From Rhizobium sp. R711 (GTDB lineage: Bacteria > Pseudomonadota > Alphaproteobacteria > Rhizobiales > Rhizobiaceae): 64,000 bases of DNA. The notes beneath the pieces are model-generated. The model saw nothing but the letters and a program-made list of their open reading frames with translations, searched no databases and was not told the origin of the DNA. Of this stretch, positions 1 through 8,197 are shown piece after piece. The stretch covers positions 1 through 64,000 of the forward strand of contig NZ_LOKZ01000036.1 of the NCBI RefSeq assembly GCF_002211365.1, in the 5' to 3' direction. Made by a program: the position numbers and the translations under genes. Position 1 is the first letter of the stretch. Every line of letters begins with the position of its first letter.

Positions 1-134
1 GCAAACAACCTGTCCAGCGGACGGAGAAGATTTAGCCGATCGGCAAAAGCGCCGGTCAAACCATAACCGAACCCAAGGAGAAGCCGGCAAATGGCGGTGT
101 TTTGTCCCTTGTGTTCTTTCATTGGAGAATTTTC

Positions 135-839
135 ATGAAGATCACTTGGCTTGGTCATTCCGCTTTCCGTATCGAGATCGGAAAGGCGAAAATCCTGCTG
201 GATCCGTTTCTCACGCACAATCCGTCCTTTGCAGGGCAGAATGCAAAGGATGTCGCGAGCGGTGTCACCCATATCCTGCTGACGCACGGTCACGGCGATC
301 ATGTCGGCGATACCGTAGCACTTGCCAAGGAGACCGGCGCCGTCGTTCTCGCAAACGCCGATCTTGCCGCCTGGCTGGGCTCGAAAGGCCTGAAGAAAAT
401 CGAAGCGGGCAACACCGGCGGTACGATTTCGTTCGACGGTTTCTCTGCGACCTTTACCAATGCGCTGCATTCATCCGCGCAGATCACCGAGGACGGCGTT
501 TCACACGCCCTCGGCAATGCCAACGGCCTGATGCTGCACTTCGATGAGGAAGCTTCTATTCTGGCCATGGGCGATACCGACATCTTTTCGGACATGGCGC
601 TGATCAACGAACTGCATCAGCCGGATATCGGCTTCGTGCCGGTCGGTGACCGCTTCACCATGGGCGGCGCGGTGGCGGCACTCGCCTGCCAGCGCTACTT
701 CAACTTCAAGACGGCCATTCCCTGTCACTATGGCACCTTCCCGATCATCGACCCGACGCCTGAGAAGTTCGTCTCCGGCATGGAGGGATCGAAGACAGCG
801 GTGAAGACGCCGAAGCCGGGCGAAAGCTTTTCTCTCTAG
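135..839 (+). CDS. UPF0173 family metal-dependent hydrolase
   Basis: A 234-residue protein of the metallo-beta-lactamase fold, of the usual length for UPF0173. The metal-binding motif HGHGDH lies at residues 51-56, followed by later conserved His and Asp residues (GDTD near residue 145, CHYGT near the C-terminus). The ATG at 135 is chosen because GGAGAA lies six bases upstream and the protein then begins MKITWLGHSAF, typical of the family; an in-frame upstream start at 102 lacks such a site. The substrate is unknown. It probably acts in the cytosol, as no signal peptide is seen. A strong terminator follows, so it is probably transcribed separately from gatC. Confidence 0.9.
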   Translation: MKITWLGHSAFRIEIGKAKILLDPFLTHNPSFAGQNAKDVASGVTHILLTHGHGDHVGDTVALAKETGAVVLANADLAAWLGSKGLKKIEAGNTGGTISFDGFSATFTNALHSSAQITEDGVSHALGNANGLMLHFDEEASILAMGDTDIFSDMALINELHQPDIGFVPVGDRFTMGGAVAALACQRYFNFKTAIPCHYGTFPIIDPTPEKFVSGMEGSKTAVKTPKPGESFSL

Positions 840-886
840 GTCTACCGAAATCGCTTCGATTTTGGAGGCGGAATTCTACGCTATCC

Positions 887-924
887 AAAGGCCATGCCCG
901 TTGCGCATAGCGGGCATGGCCTTT
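887..924 (+). terminator. Intrinsic terminator after the UPF0173 gene
   Basis: A perfect 14-bp inverted repeat (AAAGGCCATGCCCG at 887-900 and its complement at 911-924) with a 10-base loop ends in TTT. It separates the hydrolase gene from gatC, which starts 35 bases further on. Confidence 0.8.
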
Positions 925-959
925 ATAGCGGGTAGGAAAAATCCTATCCGGAGAATACC

Positions 960-1247
960 ATGTCCGTCGACTTTGCCACCGTTAAGCGCGTAGCGCGCCT
1001 TGCCCGTATTGCCGTCTCCGAAGAAGAGGCAAATCGCATGGTGGGTGAGCTGAATGGCATCCTCGGCTTCGTCGAACAGCTCTCCGAGGTCGATGTTGAG
1101 GGCGTCGAGGCAATGACATCGGTTACGCCGATGGAGATGAAGAAGCGCACGGACGACGTGACCGATGGTAACAAGGCCGCCGACATCGTCTCGAATGCGC
1201 CTGTCACCGATCAGAATTTCTTCCTGGTACCCAAAGTCGTCGAATAA
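960..1247 (+). CDS. gatC: Asp-tRNA(Asn)/Glu-tRNA(Gln) amidotransferase subunit C
   Basis: A 95-residue protein of the normal length for GatC, the small subunit that clamps GatA and GatB together in the GatCAB complex. The complex turns misacylated Glu-tRNA(Gln), and often Asp-tRNA(Asn), into the correct amide form. The N-terminal pattern VKRVARLARIAVSEEE and the C-terminal TDQNFFLVPKVVE match the family closely. CCGGAGAA upstream of the ATG is a good ribosome binding site. gatA follows after 54 bases and is probably cotranscribed. Confidence 0.96.
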   Translation: MSVDFATVKRVARLARIAVSEEEANRMVGELNGILGFVEQLSEVDVEGVEAMTSVTPMEMKKRTDDVTDGNKAADIVSNAPVTDQNFFLVPKVVE

Positions 1248-1301
1248 GGCTTTCGCCGCTTTCCGACCTCCGTTGCCATTCCAGATTTGAAGCGAATTAC
1301 C

Positions 1302-2783
1302 ATGAGCGAACTCACCAGCCTGACCATTGCCGAAGCCCGCACGAAGCTGCGCGCCAAGGAAATCAAAGCGACCGAACTGGCCGAAGCTTATATTTCGGCG
1401 ATCGAAGCGGCCAACGACAAGCTCAACGCCTATATCAAGGTCACGCCCGAGAAGGCGTTGCAGATGGCGGAAGCCTCCGACGCACGGCTCGCCGGCGGCA
1501 AGGGCGGCGAGCTCGAAGGCATCCCGCTCGGTATCAAGGATCTGTTTGCCACCGAGGGCATTCATACCCAGGCCTGCAGCCACATCCTCGATGGTTTCAA
1601 GCCGCACTACGAGTCAACAGTCACGCAGAACCTGTGGGACGATGGCGCCGTTATGCTCGGCAAGCTCAACATGGACGAGTTCGCCATGGGCTCTTCCAAT
1701 GAAACCTCCTATTACGGGGCGGTGATCAATCCCTGGCGGTCGGCTGGCTCCAATCAGCAGCTGGTACCTGGCGGTTCCTCGGGCGGCTCGGCGGCTGCCG
1801 TTGCAGCCCACCTTTGCGCTGGCGCCACGGCAACCGACACGGGCGGCTCAATCCGCCAGCCTGCCGCTTTCACCGGCACGGTCGGCATCAAGCCGACCTA
1901 TGGTCGCTGCTCGCGCTGGGGTACGGTCGCCTTCGCATCCTCGCTCGATCAGGCCGGCCCGATTGCGCGCGACGTACGCGATGCCGCGATCCTGCTGAAG
2001 TCGATGGCGTCGGTCGATCCCAAGGACACGACCTCGGTCGACCTGCCGGTTCCTGATTATGAGGCGGCGCTCGGTCGGTCGTTGAAGGGCATGAAAATCG
2101 GCATTCCGAACGAGTACCGCGTCGACGGTATGCCGGAGGAGATCGAAACGCTCTGGCAGCAGGGTATTGCCTGGCTGAAGGATGCCGGCGCCGAGATCGT
2201 CAACATCTCGCTGCCGCACACCAAGTATGCCCTGCCGGCCTACTACATCGTCGCTCCGGCGGAGGCCTCGTCGAACCTCGCGCGCTATGACGGCGTCCGC
2301 TACGGCCTGCGCGTCGATGGCAAGGACATCGTCGACATGTATGAAAGGACGCGTGCTGCCGGCTTCGGCAAGGAAGTCAAGCGCCGCATCATGATCGGCA
2401 CCTACGTTCTGTCCGCCGGCTACTACGACGCCTACTACATCAAGGCCCAGAAGGTCCGCACGCTGATCAAGCGTGACTTCGAACTGGCGTTCAATGCCGG
2501 TGTCGACGCGATCCTGACGCCCGCGACCCCGTCGTCGGCTTTCGGCGTCGCTGACGAAAATCTCGCTTCCGATCCGGTGAAGATGTACCTGAACGACATC
2601 TTCACCGTAACGGTGAACATGGCCGGTTTGCCGGGCATTGCCGTTCCGGCTGGTCTCGACCACAAGGGCCTCCCGCTCGGCCTGCAGCTGATCGGCAAGC
2701 CCTTCGACGAAGAGACGCTGTTCAAGACGGCGCATGTGATCGAACAGGCGGCAGGCAAGTTCACGCCCGCCAAGTGGTGGTAA
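1302..2783 (+). CDS. gatA: Glu-tRNA(Gln) amidotransferase subunit A
   Basis: A 493-residue amidase-signature enzyme that releases ammonia from glutamine for the GatCAB reaction. The Ser-cisSer-Lys triad is visible: Lys79 in GIPLGIKD, the glycine/serine-rich GGSSGGSAAA stretch around residues 157-165 with Ser159, and Ser183 in DTGGSIRQ. The ATG at 1302 gives the family N-terminus MSELTSLT; another in-frame ATG at 1287 would add five residues. It lies between gatC and a GNAT gene that overlaps its last ten bases, so the three probably form an operon. gatB lies 2.3 kb further on, separated by unrelated genes. Confidence 0.96.
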   Translation: MSELTSLTIAEARTKLRAKEIKATELAEAYISAIEAANDKLNAYIKVTPEKALQMAEASDARLAGGKGGELEGIPLGIKDLFATEGIHTQACSHILDGFKPHYESTVTQNLWDDGAVMLGKLNMDEFAMGSSNETSYYGAVINPWRSAGSNQQLVPGGSSGGSAAAVAAHLCAGATATDTGGSIRQPAAFTGTVGIKPTYGRCSRWGTVAFASSLDQAGPIARDVRDAAILLKSMASVDPKDTTSVDLPVPDYEAALGRSLKGMKIGIPNEYRVDGMPEEIETLWQQGIAWLKDAGAEIVNISLPHTKYALPAYYIVAPAEASSNLARYDGVRYGLRVDGKDIVDMYERTRAAGFGKEVKRRIMIGTYVLSAGYYDAYYIKAQKVRTLIKRDFELAFNAGVDAILTPATPSSAFGVADENLASDPVKMYLNDIFTVTVNMAGLPGIAVPAGLDHKGLPLGLQLIGKPFDEETLFKTAHVIEQAAGKFTPAKWW

Positions 2784-3268
2784 GCGAGCTTAAAGTCCGG
2801 AAAATGACCGTCGCCGACCATCACATGGTCGGCGAAGTCGGTTTTACGGCCTGGAAATCCAGCGGCGCCAAAGAGGTTGGCTTCCACCAGGCACACGTCA
2901 TCGAACATGCCCGCAAAGCATTCTTCGATTATCCCGCTGCGGCAAAGGGCGATGTCGCCGTCGCTGAACTCGAAGGCAGGATAGTCGGCTGGGGCGGCCG
3001 GGAAAACGAGCCCAATCACATATCGGACATCTGGATCGATCCCGCTTGCCAGGGCCGTGGCATCGGCTCCGCCCTTATTCGCTATTTCATTGAACGCATT
3101 GCCGCCGACGGCTTCAAGGTTGCAAAAATCGACACCCGAGCTACCAATGCCGGCGCCATCCGGCTCTACGAGCGAGCGGGTTTCTCGATCATCTGGCGTG
3201 ATGAGAAGTTCGATGCGGCACTCGGTATTCCGCTCGAAAAGGTGCATCTGGAGAAGCGTCTCGGCTAA
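2774..3268 (+). CDS. GNAT family N-acetyltransferase
   Basis: A 164-residue single-domain acetyltransferase. The acetyl-CoA loop is seen as QGRGIG within DPACQGRGIGSALI (about residues 94-107), followed by the C-terminal NAGAIRLYERAGF motif. The GTG start at 2774 overlaps the end of gatA, which suggests translational coupling; an internal ATG at 2804 would remove the first beta strand, so the upstream start is preferred. The stretch ISDIWIDPACQGRGIGSALI closely resembles ISDFWIDPAFTGHGLGTALL in the GNAT gene at 4163, so the two look like diverged copies. The substrate is unknown. Confidence 0.85.
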   Translation: MVVSELKVRKMTVADHHMVGEVGFTAWKSSGAKEVGFHQAHVIEHARKAFFDYPAAAKGDVAVAELEGRIVGWGGRENEPNHISDIWIDPACQGRGIGSALIRYFIERIAADGFKVAKIDTRATNAGAIRLYERAGFSIIWRDEKFDAALGIPLEKVHLEKRLG

Positions 3269-3292
3269 GGCCGCAATCTCGGGAGGAGGCTA

Positions 3293-3568
3293 ATGTCCAA
3301 ACAGAATCTGGCGGATATGATCGAAGCGTTCGACTGCCTCGCGGCGGTGGGTTTCACGATGGGTGCGGAATGGCAGGCCGTTCACGAGATCTGCCAGGCG
3401 CATGAAGGTGAGGCGCCTTTCGACTGGGGGCACGCGCTCTGCCACCGTATCGAAGGCGACGACTGGAATTCGGACTACTGGTACCGGCGAGCGGGCAAGC
3501 GCCGCGAGAACGGCACGGTGGCCGAGGAGTGGTCAGCGATGAGGGCCGAGCTTTCCACCCATCGTTAA
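3293..3568 (+). CDS. Conserved hypothetical protein, 91 residues
   Basis: A small acidic soluble protein with many tryptophans and histidines and the pattern WGHALCHRIEGDDWNSDYWYRRAGK near its middle. A strong ribosome binding site (GGGAGGAGG) lies just ahead of the ATG. It follows the GNAT gene at 24 bases and is probably the last gene of the gatC-gatA unit. No function can be named; the type is familiar from rhizobial chromosomes. There is no signal peptide or membrane segment. Confidence 0.75.
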   Translation: MSKQNLADMIEAFDCLAAVGFTMGAEWQAVHEICQAHEGEAPFDWGHALCHRIEGDDWNSDYWYRRAGKRRENGTVAEEWSAMRAELSTHR

Positions 3569-3573
3569 GAAAA

Positions 3574-3598
3574 GCCGCGCGCCGAAGCGATGCGCGGC
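3574..3598 (-). terminator. Terminator between convergent genes
   Basis: The 7-bp stem GCCGCGC/GCGCGGC with an 11-base loop lies between two convergent genes. On the minus strand it is followed by TTTTCTT, so it fits best as the terminator of the YjhX-like gene. It may also stop the rightward operon. Confidence 0.6.
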
Positions 3599-3611
3599 CA
3601 AAATCGAAAAG

Positions 3612-3869
3612 CTACCTGTTATCCTGTTCCGCTCTCACCAGAACCAATCCCCGTTCGGTGATGCGATAGGGTCTGCCGCCCGAGGACTTGATGGCCCGCT
3701 TCTGCTTCAGCTTGCGAAACAGCTCGAGGCCGAAGCCGGGATAAACCCAGCCATCGCGTGTGAAGCACTTCACCGCCTCGATCTTTCGGTTTTCGTAGCG
3801 TTCGATTTCAATGCGGCCACCCTGGGCCAATAGGTGCAGGATACGCTGCTCCGTACGTGAAATATCCAT
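3612..3869 (-). CDS. YjhX family toxin (UPF0386)
   Basis: An 85-residue protein matching Escherichia coli YjhX along its length. It has the N-terminal pattern SRTEQRILHLLAQGGRIE, a central CFTRDGW.YPGFGLELFRKLKQK, and the C-terminal PYRITERGL..VRAEQDNR. In E. coli YjhX is reported as a toxin that acts on topoisomerase I and is paired with YjhQ, an acetyltransferase-like antitoxin. No gene is adjacent on the same strand, but GNAT genes lie on both sides at 2774 and 4163. Whether either acts as a partner is only a guess. Confidence 0.8.
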   Translation of the reverse strand: MDISRTEQRILHLLAQGGRIEIERYENRKIEAVKCFTRDGWVYPGFGLELFRKLKQKRAIKSSGGRPYRITERGLVLVRAEQDNR

Positions 3870-3918
3870 GGAATGTTGATCCGGTGGTAGCGCCCTAGGG
3901 CGTACAAAAACGATCTGG

Positions 3919-3932
3919 CGTCCGATCGGACG
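3919..3932. promoter_or_regulatory. Palindrome upstream of the YjhX-like gene
   Basis: A perfect 14-bp palindrome CGTCCGATCGGACG lies about 50-65 bases upstream of the YjhX-like start codon, a suitable place for an operator. No regulator is known for it. The rest of 3870-4162 shows nothing that I recognise. Confidence 0.3.
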
Positions 3933-4162
3933 TCAGGGCTTCGTTCTTTTCGGGCCCGTGCGCGCAAGCAAAACCTGCGGGCAGGGGCCTCTACCGGGTC
4001 TGAGAAGACAAGTTCAACATGTGGTCGTCATATCGGCTGCTCGACATCCCGTCAAGTTTCTTGCAACCGATGGGGGATCTTGCAACGAGCCACGCGCCTA
4101 ACGCGAGGCTTTGATAATGCGGTGATTCGGTGTTTTACTTCAGTGGAAACGCGGAGGTACCG

Positions 4163-4675
4163 TTGATCCATATTCGCAATGCCCGCGAAGACGAAGCGGA
4201 ACTCCTGAGCGAGATCGGAGTGAGGGCCTGGCAGAAGGCGATGGCATCCATCGGCGAAGGGGATGCTATGGTCGATGCCGCGCGGAGCGCCTTCTTCAAT
4301 TTCGTCGCAAGTAGCTGGATCACCGTCACCGTCATCGAATGGAACGGACATCCGGCCGGATGGGCAGCGCGCGAGACCCTCGACGAGAAGATTTCAGATT
4401 TCTGGATCGATCCCGCCTTCACCGGTCATGGTCTTGGGACGGCGCTCTTGCAAAATATCGAAAAAGACATCGCCGCGCAGGGCCTCGATACGGCGATGAT
4501 GCAGACGCACTCAGGGAACTCCGAAGCGATCGGCTTCTTCCAGAAGCGGGGATACACAATTCATTGGCTATCGATCGTCTACAATCCCAAGCTCGATCGT
4601 GATGTGCCGTCCGTCGGTCTGTCAAAGTCTCTGGAAGCCGCGGATGACGGCACATACGGCCTAGCCTTAGCCTAG
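4163..4675 (+). CDS. GNAT family N-acetyltransferase
   Basis: A 170-residue acetyltransferase with the acetyl-CoA loop FTGHGLGTALL and the C-terminal NSEAIGFFQKRGY motif. The start is taken as TTG at 4163 because GCGGAGG lies six bases upstream and the protein then begins with the usual first strand (LIHIRNAREDEAELL). A GTG at 4130 would add 11 residues without a clear ribosome binding site. It looks like a diverged copy of the GNAT gene at 2774. Its last nine bases overlap the convergent DUF1294 gene. Confidence 0.8.
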   Translation: MIHIRNAREDEAELLSEIGVRAWQKAMASIGEGDAMVDAARSAFFNFVASSWITVTVIEWNGHPAGWAARETLDEKISDFWIDPAFTGHGLGTALLQNIEKDIAAQGLDTAMMQTHSGNSEAIGFFQKRGYTIHWLSIVYNPKLDRDVPSVGLSKSLEAADDGTYGLALA

Positions 4676-4966
4676 TACGACGTAACCGAGGGCGGCCGAT
4701 AACAGCAGAGCGGCTGCGGCATGAAAGACGACGATGGCCCTCAGGATCGAGCGGAACGGCTCTTTCTGTGTCTTGTGACGTAGCAGTTTCTGCGCGCAAA
4801 CGGCGCCTAGACTGCCGCCAACCAATGCAAGCGTCAGTAAGGTCTTTTCGCTGGTCCGCCTCCAATGGTGGCGAGCGGCCTGCTTGTCGAGAAAATAGAC
4901 CGAGAACACGAAGGCATTCAGTGCCATGAAAAGCGCGATGATCTTGAAAATATCCGCTGTCGTCAT
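4667..4966 (-). CDS. DUF1294 family membrane protein
   Basis: A 99-residue protein with about three hydrophobic segments (IIALFMALNAFVFSVYFL, LLTLALVGGSLGAVCAQKLL and AIVVFHAAAALLLSAALGYVVL). The conserved DKQAA and TLALVGGSLGA patterns are typical of DUF1294, which may be fused to other domains in larger proteins. The ATG at 4966 is taken; an in-frame GTG at 4975 is possible. Function is unknown. It overlaps the 3' end of the convergent GNAT gene. Confidence 0.8.
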   Translation of the reverse strand: MTTADIFKIIALFMALNAFVFSVYFLDKQAARHHWRRTSEKTLLTLALVGGSLGAVCAQKLLRHKTQKEPFRSILRAIVVFHAAAALLLSAALGYVVLG

Positions 4967-5106
4967 GCGGGTCACGCTAGCGACATTGAGTTAACACGCG
5001 CCAAACCGGCTGGCGTCGCTGCGACGCACAGCCGAAAGCCTTGCACCGGCAAGCCATTTCCGTTACCTCACCAGTTGAAAAGAACAGCCTCAAAAAGAGC
5101 ATCCCA

Positions 5107-6609
5107 ATGACCATTGTCGACGTTCGCACGCCTGATCCGAAACGCTTCATTCCCGGCGCCACTGGCGATTGGGAAGTCATCATCGGCATGGAAGTCCATG
5201 CGCAGGTGCTGTCGAATTCGAAGCTGTTCTCGGGTGCCGCGACCGAATTCGGCAAGCCGCAGAATTCCAACGTTTCGCTCGTCGATGCCGCGATGCCCGG
5301 CATGCTGCCCGTCATCAATGAGGAATGCGTCGCCCAGGCGGTCCGCACCGGTCTCGGCCTGAAGGCGCAGATCAACAAGCGCTCGATCTTCGACCGCAAG
5401 AACTATTTCTATCCAGACCTGCCGCAGGGCTATCAGATCTCGCAGTTCAAGGATCCGATCGTCGGCGAAGGCAAGATCATCATCTCGCTCGGCCCGGATC
5501 GTCAGGGGCAGTTCGAGGACATCGAGATCGGCATCGAGCGCCTGCATCTGGAGCAGGACGCCGGCAAGTCGCTGCACGACCAGCATGCCACGATGTCCTA
5601 CGTTGACCTCAACCGCTCGGGTGTTGCGCTGATGGAGATCGTCTCCAAGCCTGACATGCGCTCTTCCGATGAAGCCAAGGCCTACATGACGAAGTTGCGC
5701 TCGATCGTACGCTACCTCGGCACCTGCGACGGTAACATGGACGAGGGCTCGATGCGCGCCGACGTCAACGTCTCCGTCCGCCGCCCGGGCGAAGGCTTCG
5801 GCACGCGTTGCGAGATCAAGAACGTCAACTCCATCCGCTTCATCGGTCAGGCGATCGAATACGAAGCCCGCCGCCAGATCGGCGTTCTCGAGGACGGTGG
5901 CTCGATCGAGCAGGAGACCCGTCTTTTCGACCCGAACAAGGGCGAGACGCGTTCAATGCGTTCCAAGGAAGATGCGCACGACTACCGTTACTTCCCGGAT
6001 CCGGACCTGCTGCCGCTCGAGTTCGACGATGCCTTCGTCAAGGCGCTCGAAGCCGACCTTCCGGAATTGCCCGACGACAAGAAGGAGCGCTTCGTGCGCG
6101 AACTCGGCCTCTCGGTCTACGACGCTTCCGTTCTCGTCTCGGAAAAGGCGATCGCCGACTATTTCGAAGCCGTGGCTGAGGGCCGCGATGGCAAGACAGC
6201 CGCCAACTGGGTCATCAACGATCTGCTCGGTGCGCTGAACAGGACCGGCAAGAGCATCGAAGAGACGTCTGTTTCGCCGGCTCAGCTTGGTGCGATCATT
6301 GACCTCATCAAAGCGGAGACTATTTCCGGAAAGATCGCGAAGGACCTGTTCGAAATCGTGCTGAATGAGGGCGGCGATCCGGCCGAGATTGTCGAAACCC
6401 GCGGCATGAAACAGGTGACCGATACTGGTGCGATCGAACGGGCCGTGGACGAAATTATCGCCGCCAACCCCGATCAGGTCGCAAAGGTTCAGGCCAAGCC
6501 GACTCTTGCCGGCTGGTTTGTCGGTCAGGTCATGAAGGCGACCGGCGGCAAAGCAAACCCGCAGGCCGTCCAGGCTCTCGTGAAGGCGAAGCTCGGCATC
6601 GAGGAGTAG
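5107..6609 (+). CDS. gatB: Asp-tRNA(Asn)/Glu-tRNA(Gln) amidotransferase subunit B
   Basis: A 500-residue protein of full length. The N-terminal catalytic domain begins at about residue 18 (WEVIIGMEVHAQVLSNSKLFSG) and contains MDEGSMRADVNVSVR and the RCEIKNVNS patterns. The C-terminal helical and YqeY-like domain covers about residues 350-500. GatB phosphorylates the Glu or Asp on the misacylated tRNA and transfers the ammonia supplied by GatA. The ATG at 5107 gives the rhizobial N-terminus; the frame is open back to 5041 but lacks a good start. Two GNAT genes follow closely and may be cotranscribed. Confidence 0.96.
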   Translation: MTIVDVRTPDPKRFIPGATGDWEVIIGMEVHAQVLSNSKLFSGAATEFGKPQNSNVSLVDAAMPGMLPVINEECVAQAVRTGLGLKAQINKRSIFDRKNYFYPDLPQGYQISQFKDPIVGEGKIIISLGPDRQGQFEDIEIGIERLHLEQDAGKSLHDQHATMSYVDLNRSGVALMEIVSKPDMRSSDEAKAYMTKLRSIVRYLGTCDGNMDEGSMRADVNVSVRRPGEGFGTRCEIKNVNSIRFIGQAIEYEARRQIGVLEDGGSIEQETRLFDPNKGETRSMRSKEDAHDYRYFPDPDLLPLEFDDAFVKALEADLPELPDDKKERFVRELGLSVYDASVLVSEKAIADYFEAVAEGRDGKTAANWVINDLLGALNRTGKSIEETSVSPAQLGAIIDLIKAETISGKIAKDLFEIVLNEGGDPAEIVETRGMKQVTDTGAIERAVDEIIAANPDQVAKVQAKPTLAGWFVGQVMKATGGKANPQAVQALVKAKLGIEE

Positions 6610-6614
6610 GGACC

Positions 6615-7118
6615 GTGTATTTCGTGCGCACTGCCAGCGAGGGTGATCTTAGCAAGATGCGCACTTTGCTGGATGAGGGCTTTCGCGCGACTTACGCTGG
6701 CCTCTACGGCGAAGCGAAGGTGAAAGAGCTCATTGCGCATCTGTTTTCGCCGGCGGCGCTGCAGGCGCGCCTGGCGAAGAAGAATGCAGAGTTCCTCGTT
6801 GCCGACAACGGCAAGGATATCGGCGGGGTCGGCTATGCCGCCATGTCGGATGAAATGACGAAGACCGTCATGCTCCATCTGCTATATGTCCGACCGCCGC
6901 TGCATCGCCAGGGCATCGGGCGCGAGATTTTTGCCGAGCTGGAAACCTGCTTTCCCGACGCCGAGATCATGCGCCTCGAGGTCGAGCCACGGAACACTAC
7001 GGCAATCGCCTTCTATCATGCCCATGGCTTCGAGGATGTCGGTCGCAACGAAAATGACGGGCCGGGACAATCCGGCATCCCGACACTGATCCTCGAAAAA
7101 ACTCTCGAACTGCGCTAG
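6615..7118 (+). CDS. GNAT family N-acetyltransferase
   Basis: A 167-residue acetyltransferase with the acetyl-CoA loop LHRQGIGREIF, preceded by MLHLLYVRP, and the C-terminal NTTAIAFYHAHGFEDVGR motif. It starts with GTG at 6615, five bases after the gatB stop, with GAGGAGTAGGGA as the ribosome binding site. It is probably cotranscribed with gatB. The substrate is not known. It is not closely similar to the GNAT pair at 2774 and 4163. Confidence 0.85.
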   Translation: MYFVRTASEGDLSKMRTLLDEGFRATYAGLYGEAKVKELIAHLFSPAALQARLAKKNAEFLVADNGKDIGGVGYAAMSDEMTKTVMLHLLYVRPPLHRQGIGREIFAELETCFPDAEIMRLEVEPRNTTAIAFYHAHGFEDVGRNENDGPGQSGIPTLILEKTLELR

Positions 7119-7124
7119 CCAATC

Positions 7125-7586
7125 ATGAGCAAAACCATCATTCGCGAGGCGCGTAGCGCTGACGTTGCTGCGCTTGTCGCGATCTTTGCCTCTGATGATC
7201 TCGGCGGTCACGGCGATACGACTGCTACCGAAGCCTTGGGCGATTATCTCAGAGCTTTCGAGCGGGTCGCCTCGTCACGCGATCAGACGCTCTACGTCGC
7301 CGAACGCGAGGAACAGGTTGTCGGCACGTTCCAGACGATGATCGTGACGTCACTGGTCGGTCGTGGCTCGTCGTCGATGATTATCGAAGCGGTGCAGACG
7401 CGCGCTGACATGCGTGGGCAGGGCATTGGCGCTCAGATGATCGAGTTCGCCATCGCGGAGGCAAAACGTCGCGGCCTGCGCCTTGTTCAACTAACCTCGA
7501 ACGCCAGCCGCAAGGATGCGCACCGTTTCTACGAGCGGCTCGGCTTCAGGCAATCGCATCTCGGCTTCAAGATGGCGCTGAAATGA
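7125..7586 (+). CDS. GNAT family N-acetyltransferase
   Basis: A 153-residue acetyltransferase. The strand-loop motif VQTRADMRGQGIGAQMIEFA (about residues 90-109) binds acetyl-CoA, and the C-terminal DAHRFYERLGFRQSHLGFK motif is clear. It starts six bases after the preceding GNAT gene, so the two probably form a pair translated together behind gatB. The general form is that of amino-acid or aminoglycoside-type acetyltransferases, but the substrate cannot be read from the sequence. Confidence 0.85.
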   Translation: MSKTIIREARSADVAALVAIFASDDLGGHGDTTATEALGDYLRAFERVASSRDQTLYVAEREEQVVGTFQTMIVTSLVGRGSSSMIIEAVQTRADMRGQGIGAQMIEFAIAEAKRRGLRLVQLTSNASRKDAHRFYERLGFRQSHLGFKMALK

Positions 7587-7690
7587 GCTGGTGTGGCGCC
7601 GGAATCACTGGACAATGCGGATCGCTGGCGGCATAAGCGAGGGATCAAATTCTGGTCCCGCTTGCCGTCTGGCTAGCTCAAGGAAAAGAC

Positions 7691-8089
7691 ATGAAGAATC
7701 TCCTCGTGCAAATCTTCACCTGGTGGAACGGTCAGACGATCGGTACGCGTTTCGCGACCTGGCGTTTTGGCAAGCGCGTCGGTGAAGACGAATTGGGTAA
7801 TGTTTACTACGAAGGCGGCATGTCGTCTTACGGCCTTCCGAAGCGTTGGGTGATCTACAAGGGCTACGCCGAAGCCTCGGCAATTCCGCCGGGCTGGCAC
7901 GGCTGGATGCATCACCGCACAAACGTTCCGCCGAGCCAGGAAAACTACGTCGCCAAGGAATGGCAGAAGCCGCATCGCGCAAACCCGACCGGTTCGCCAC
8001 AGGCTTATCGCCCGCCCGGCTCGCTGGTCGTTCCTGGCGAGCGTCCTCGGGTTACCGGCGACTACGACGCTTGGACGCCTGGCAACTAA
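7691..8089 (+). CDS. NADH:ubiquinone oxidoreductase subunit NDUFA12
   Basis: A 132-residue homologue of the mitochondrial complex I accessory subunit B17.2 (NDUFA12), which alphaproteobacteria retain. The motifs EDELGNVYYEGG, KRWVIYKG, ASAIPPGWHGWMHH and the C-terminal PPGSLVVPGERPRVTGDYDAW are characteristic. It binds the peripheral arm of complex I on the cytosolic face of the inner membrane. AAGGAAAAG precedes the ATG. The nuo operon itself is not in the window, which is the usual arrangement for this gene. Confidence 0.93.
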   Translation: MKNLLVQIFTWWNGQTIGTRFATWRFGKRVGEDELGNVYYEGGMSSYGLPKRWVIYKGYAEASAIPPGWHGWMHHRTNVPPSQENYVAKEWQKPHRANPTGSPQAYRPPGSLVVPGERPRVTGDYDAWTPGN

Positions 8090-8144
8090 GCAGGCGGCCT
8101 GACCGGCCCCGCTTTTAGCCACAATTGACCATTACCCGCAGAAT

Positions 8145-8173
8145 GGCCGCAGCGACTGCGGCCTTCCGATTTT
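8145..8173 (+). terminator. Intrinsic terminator after the NDUFA12 gene
   Basis: A perfect 8-bp stem GGCCGCAG/CTGCGGCC with a CGA loop (8145-8163) is followed by TTCCGATTTT. It lies between the NDUFA12 gene and the DUF2155 gene and probably ends the former. Confidence 0.65.
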
Positions 8174-8197
8174 AAGATGCTGTGGAGACGGGCAGAC

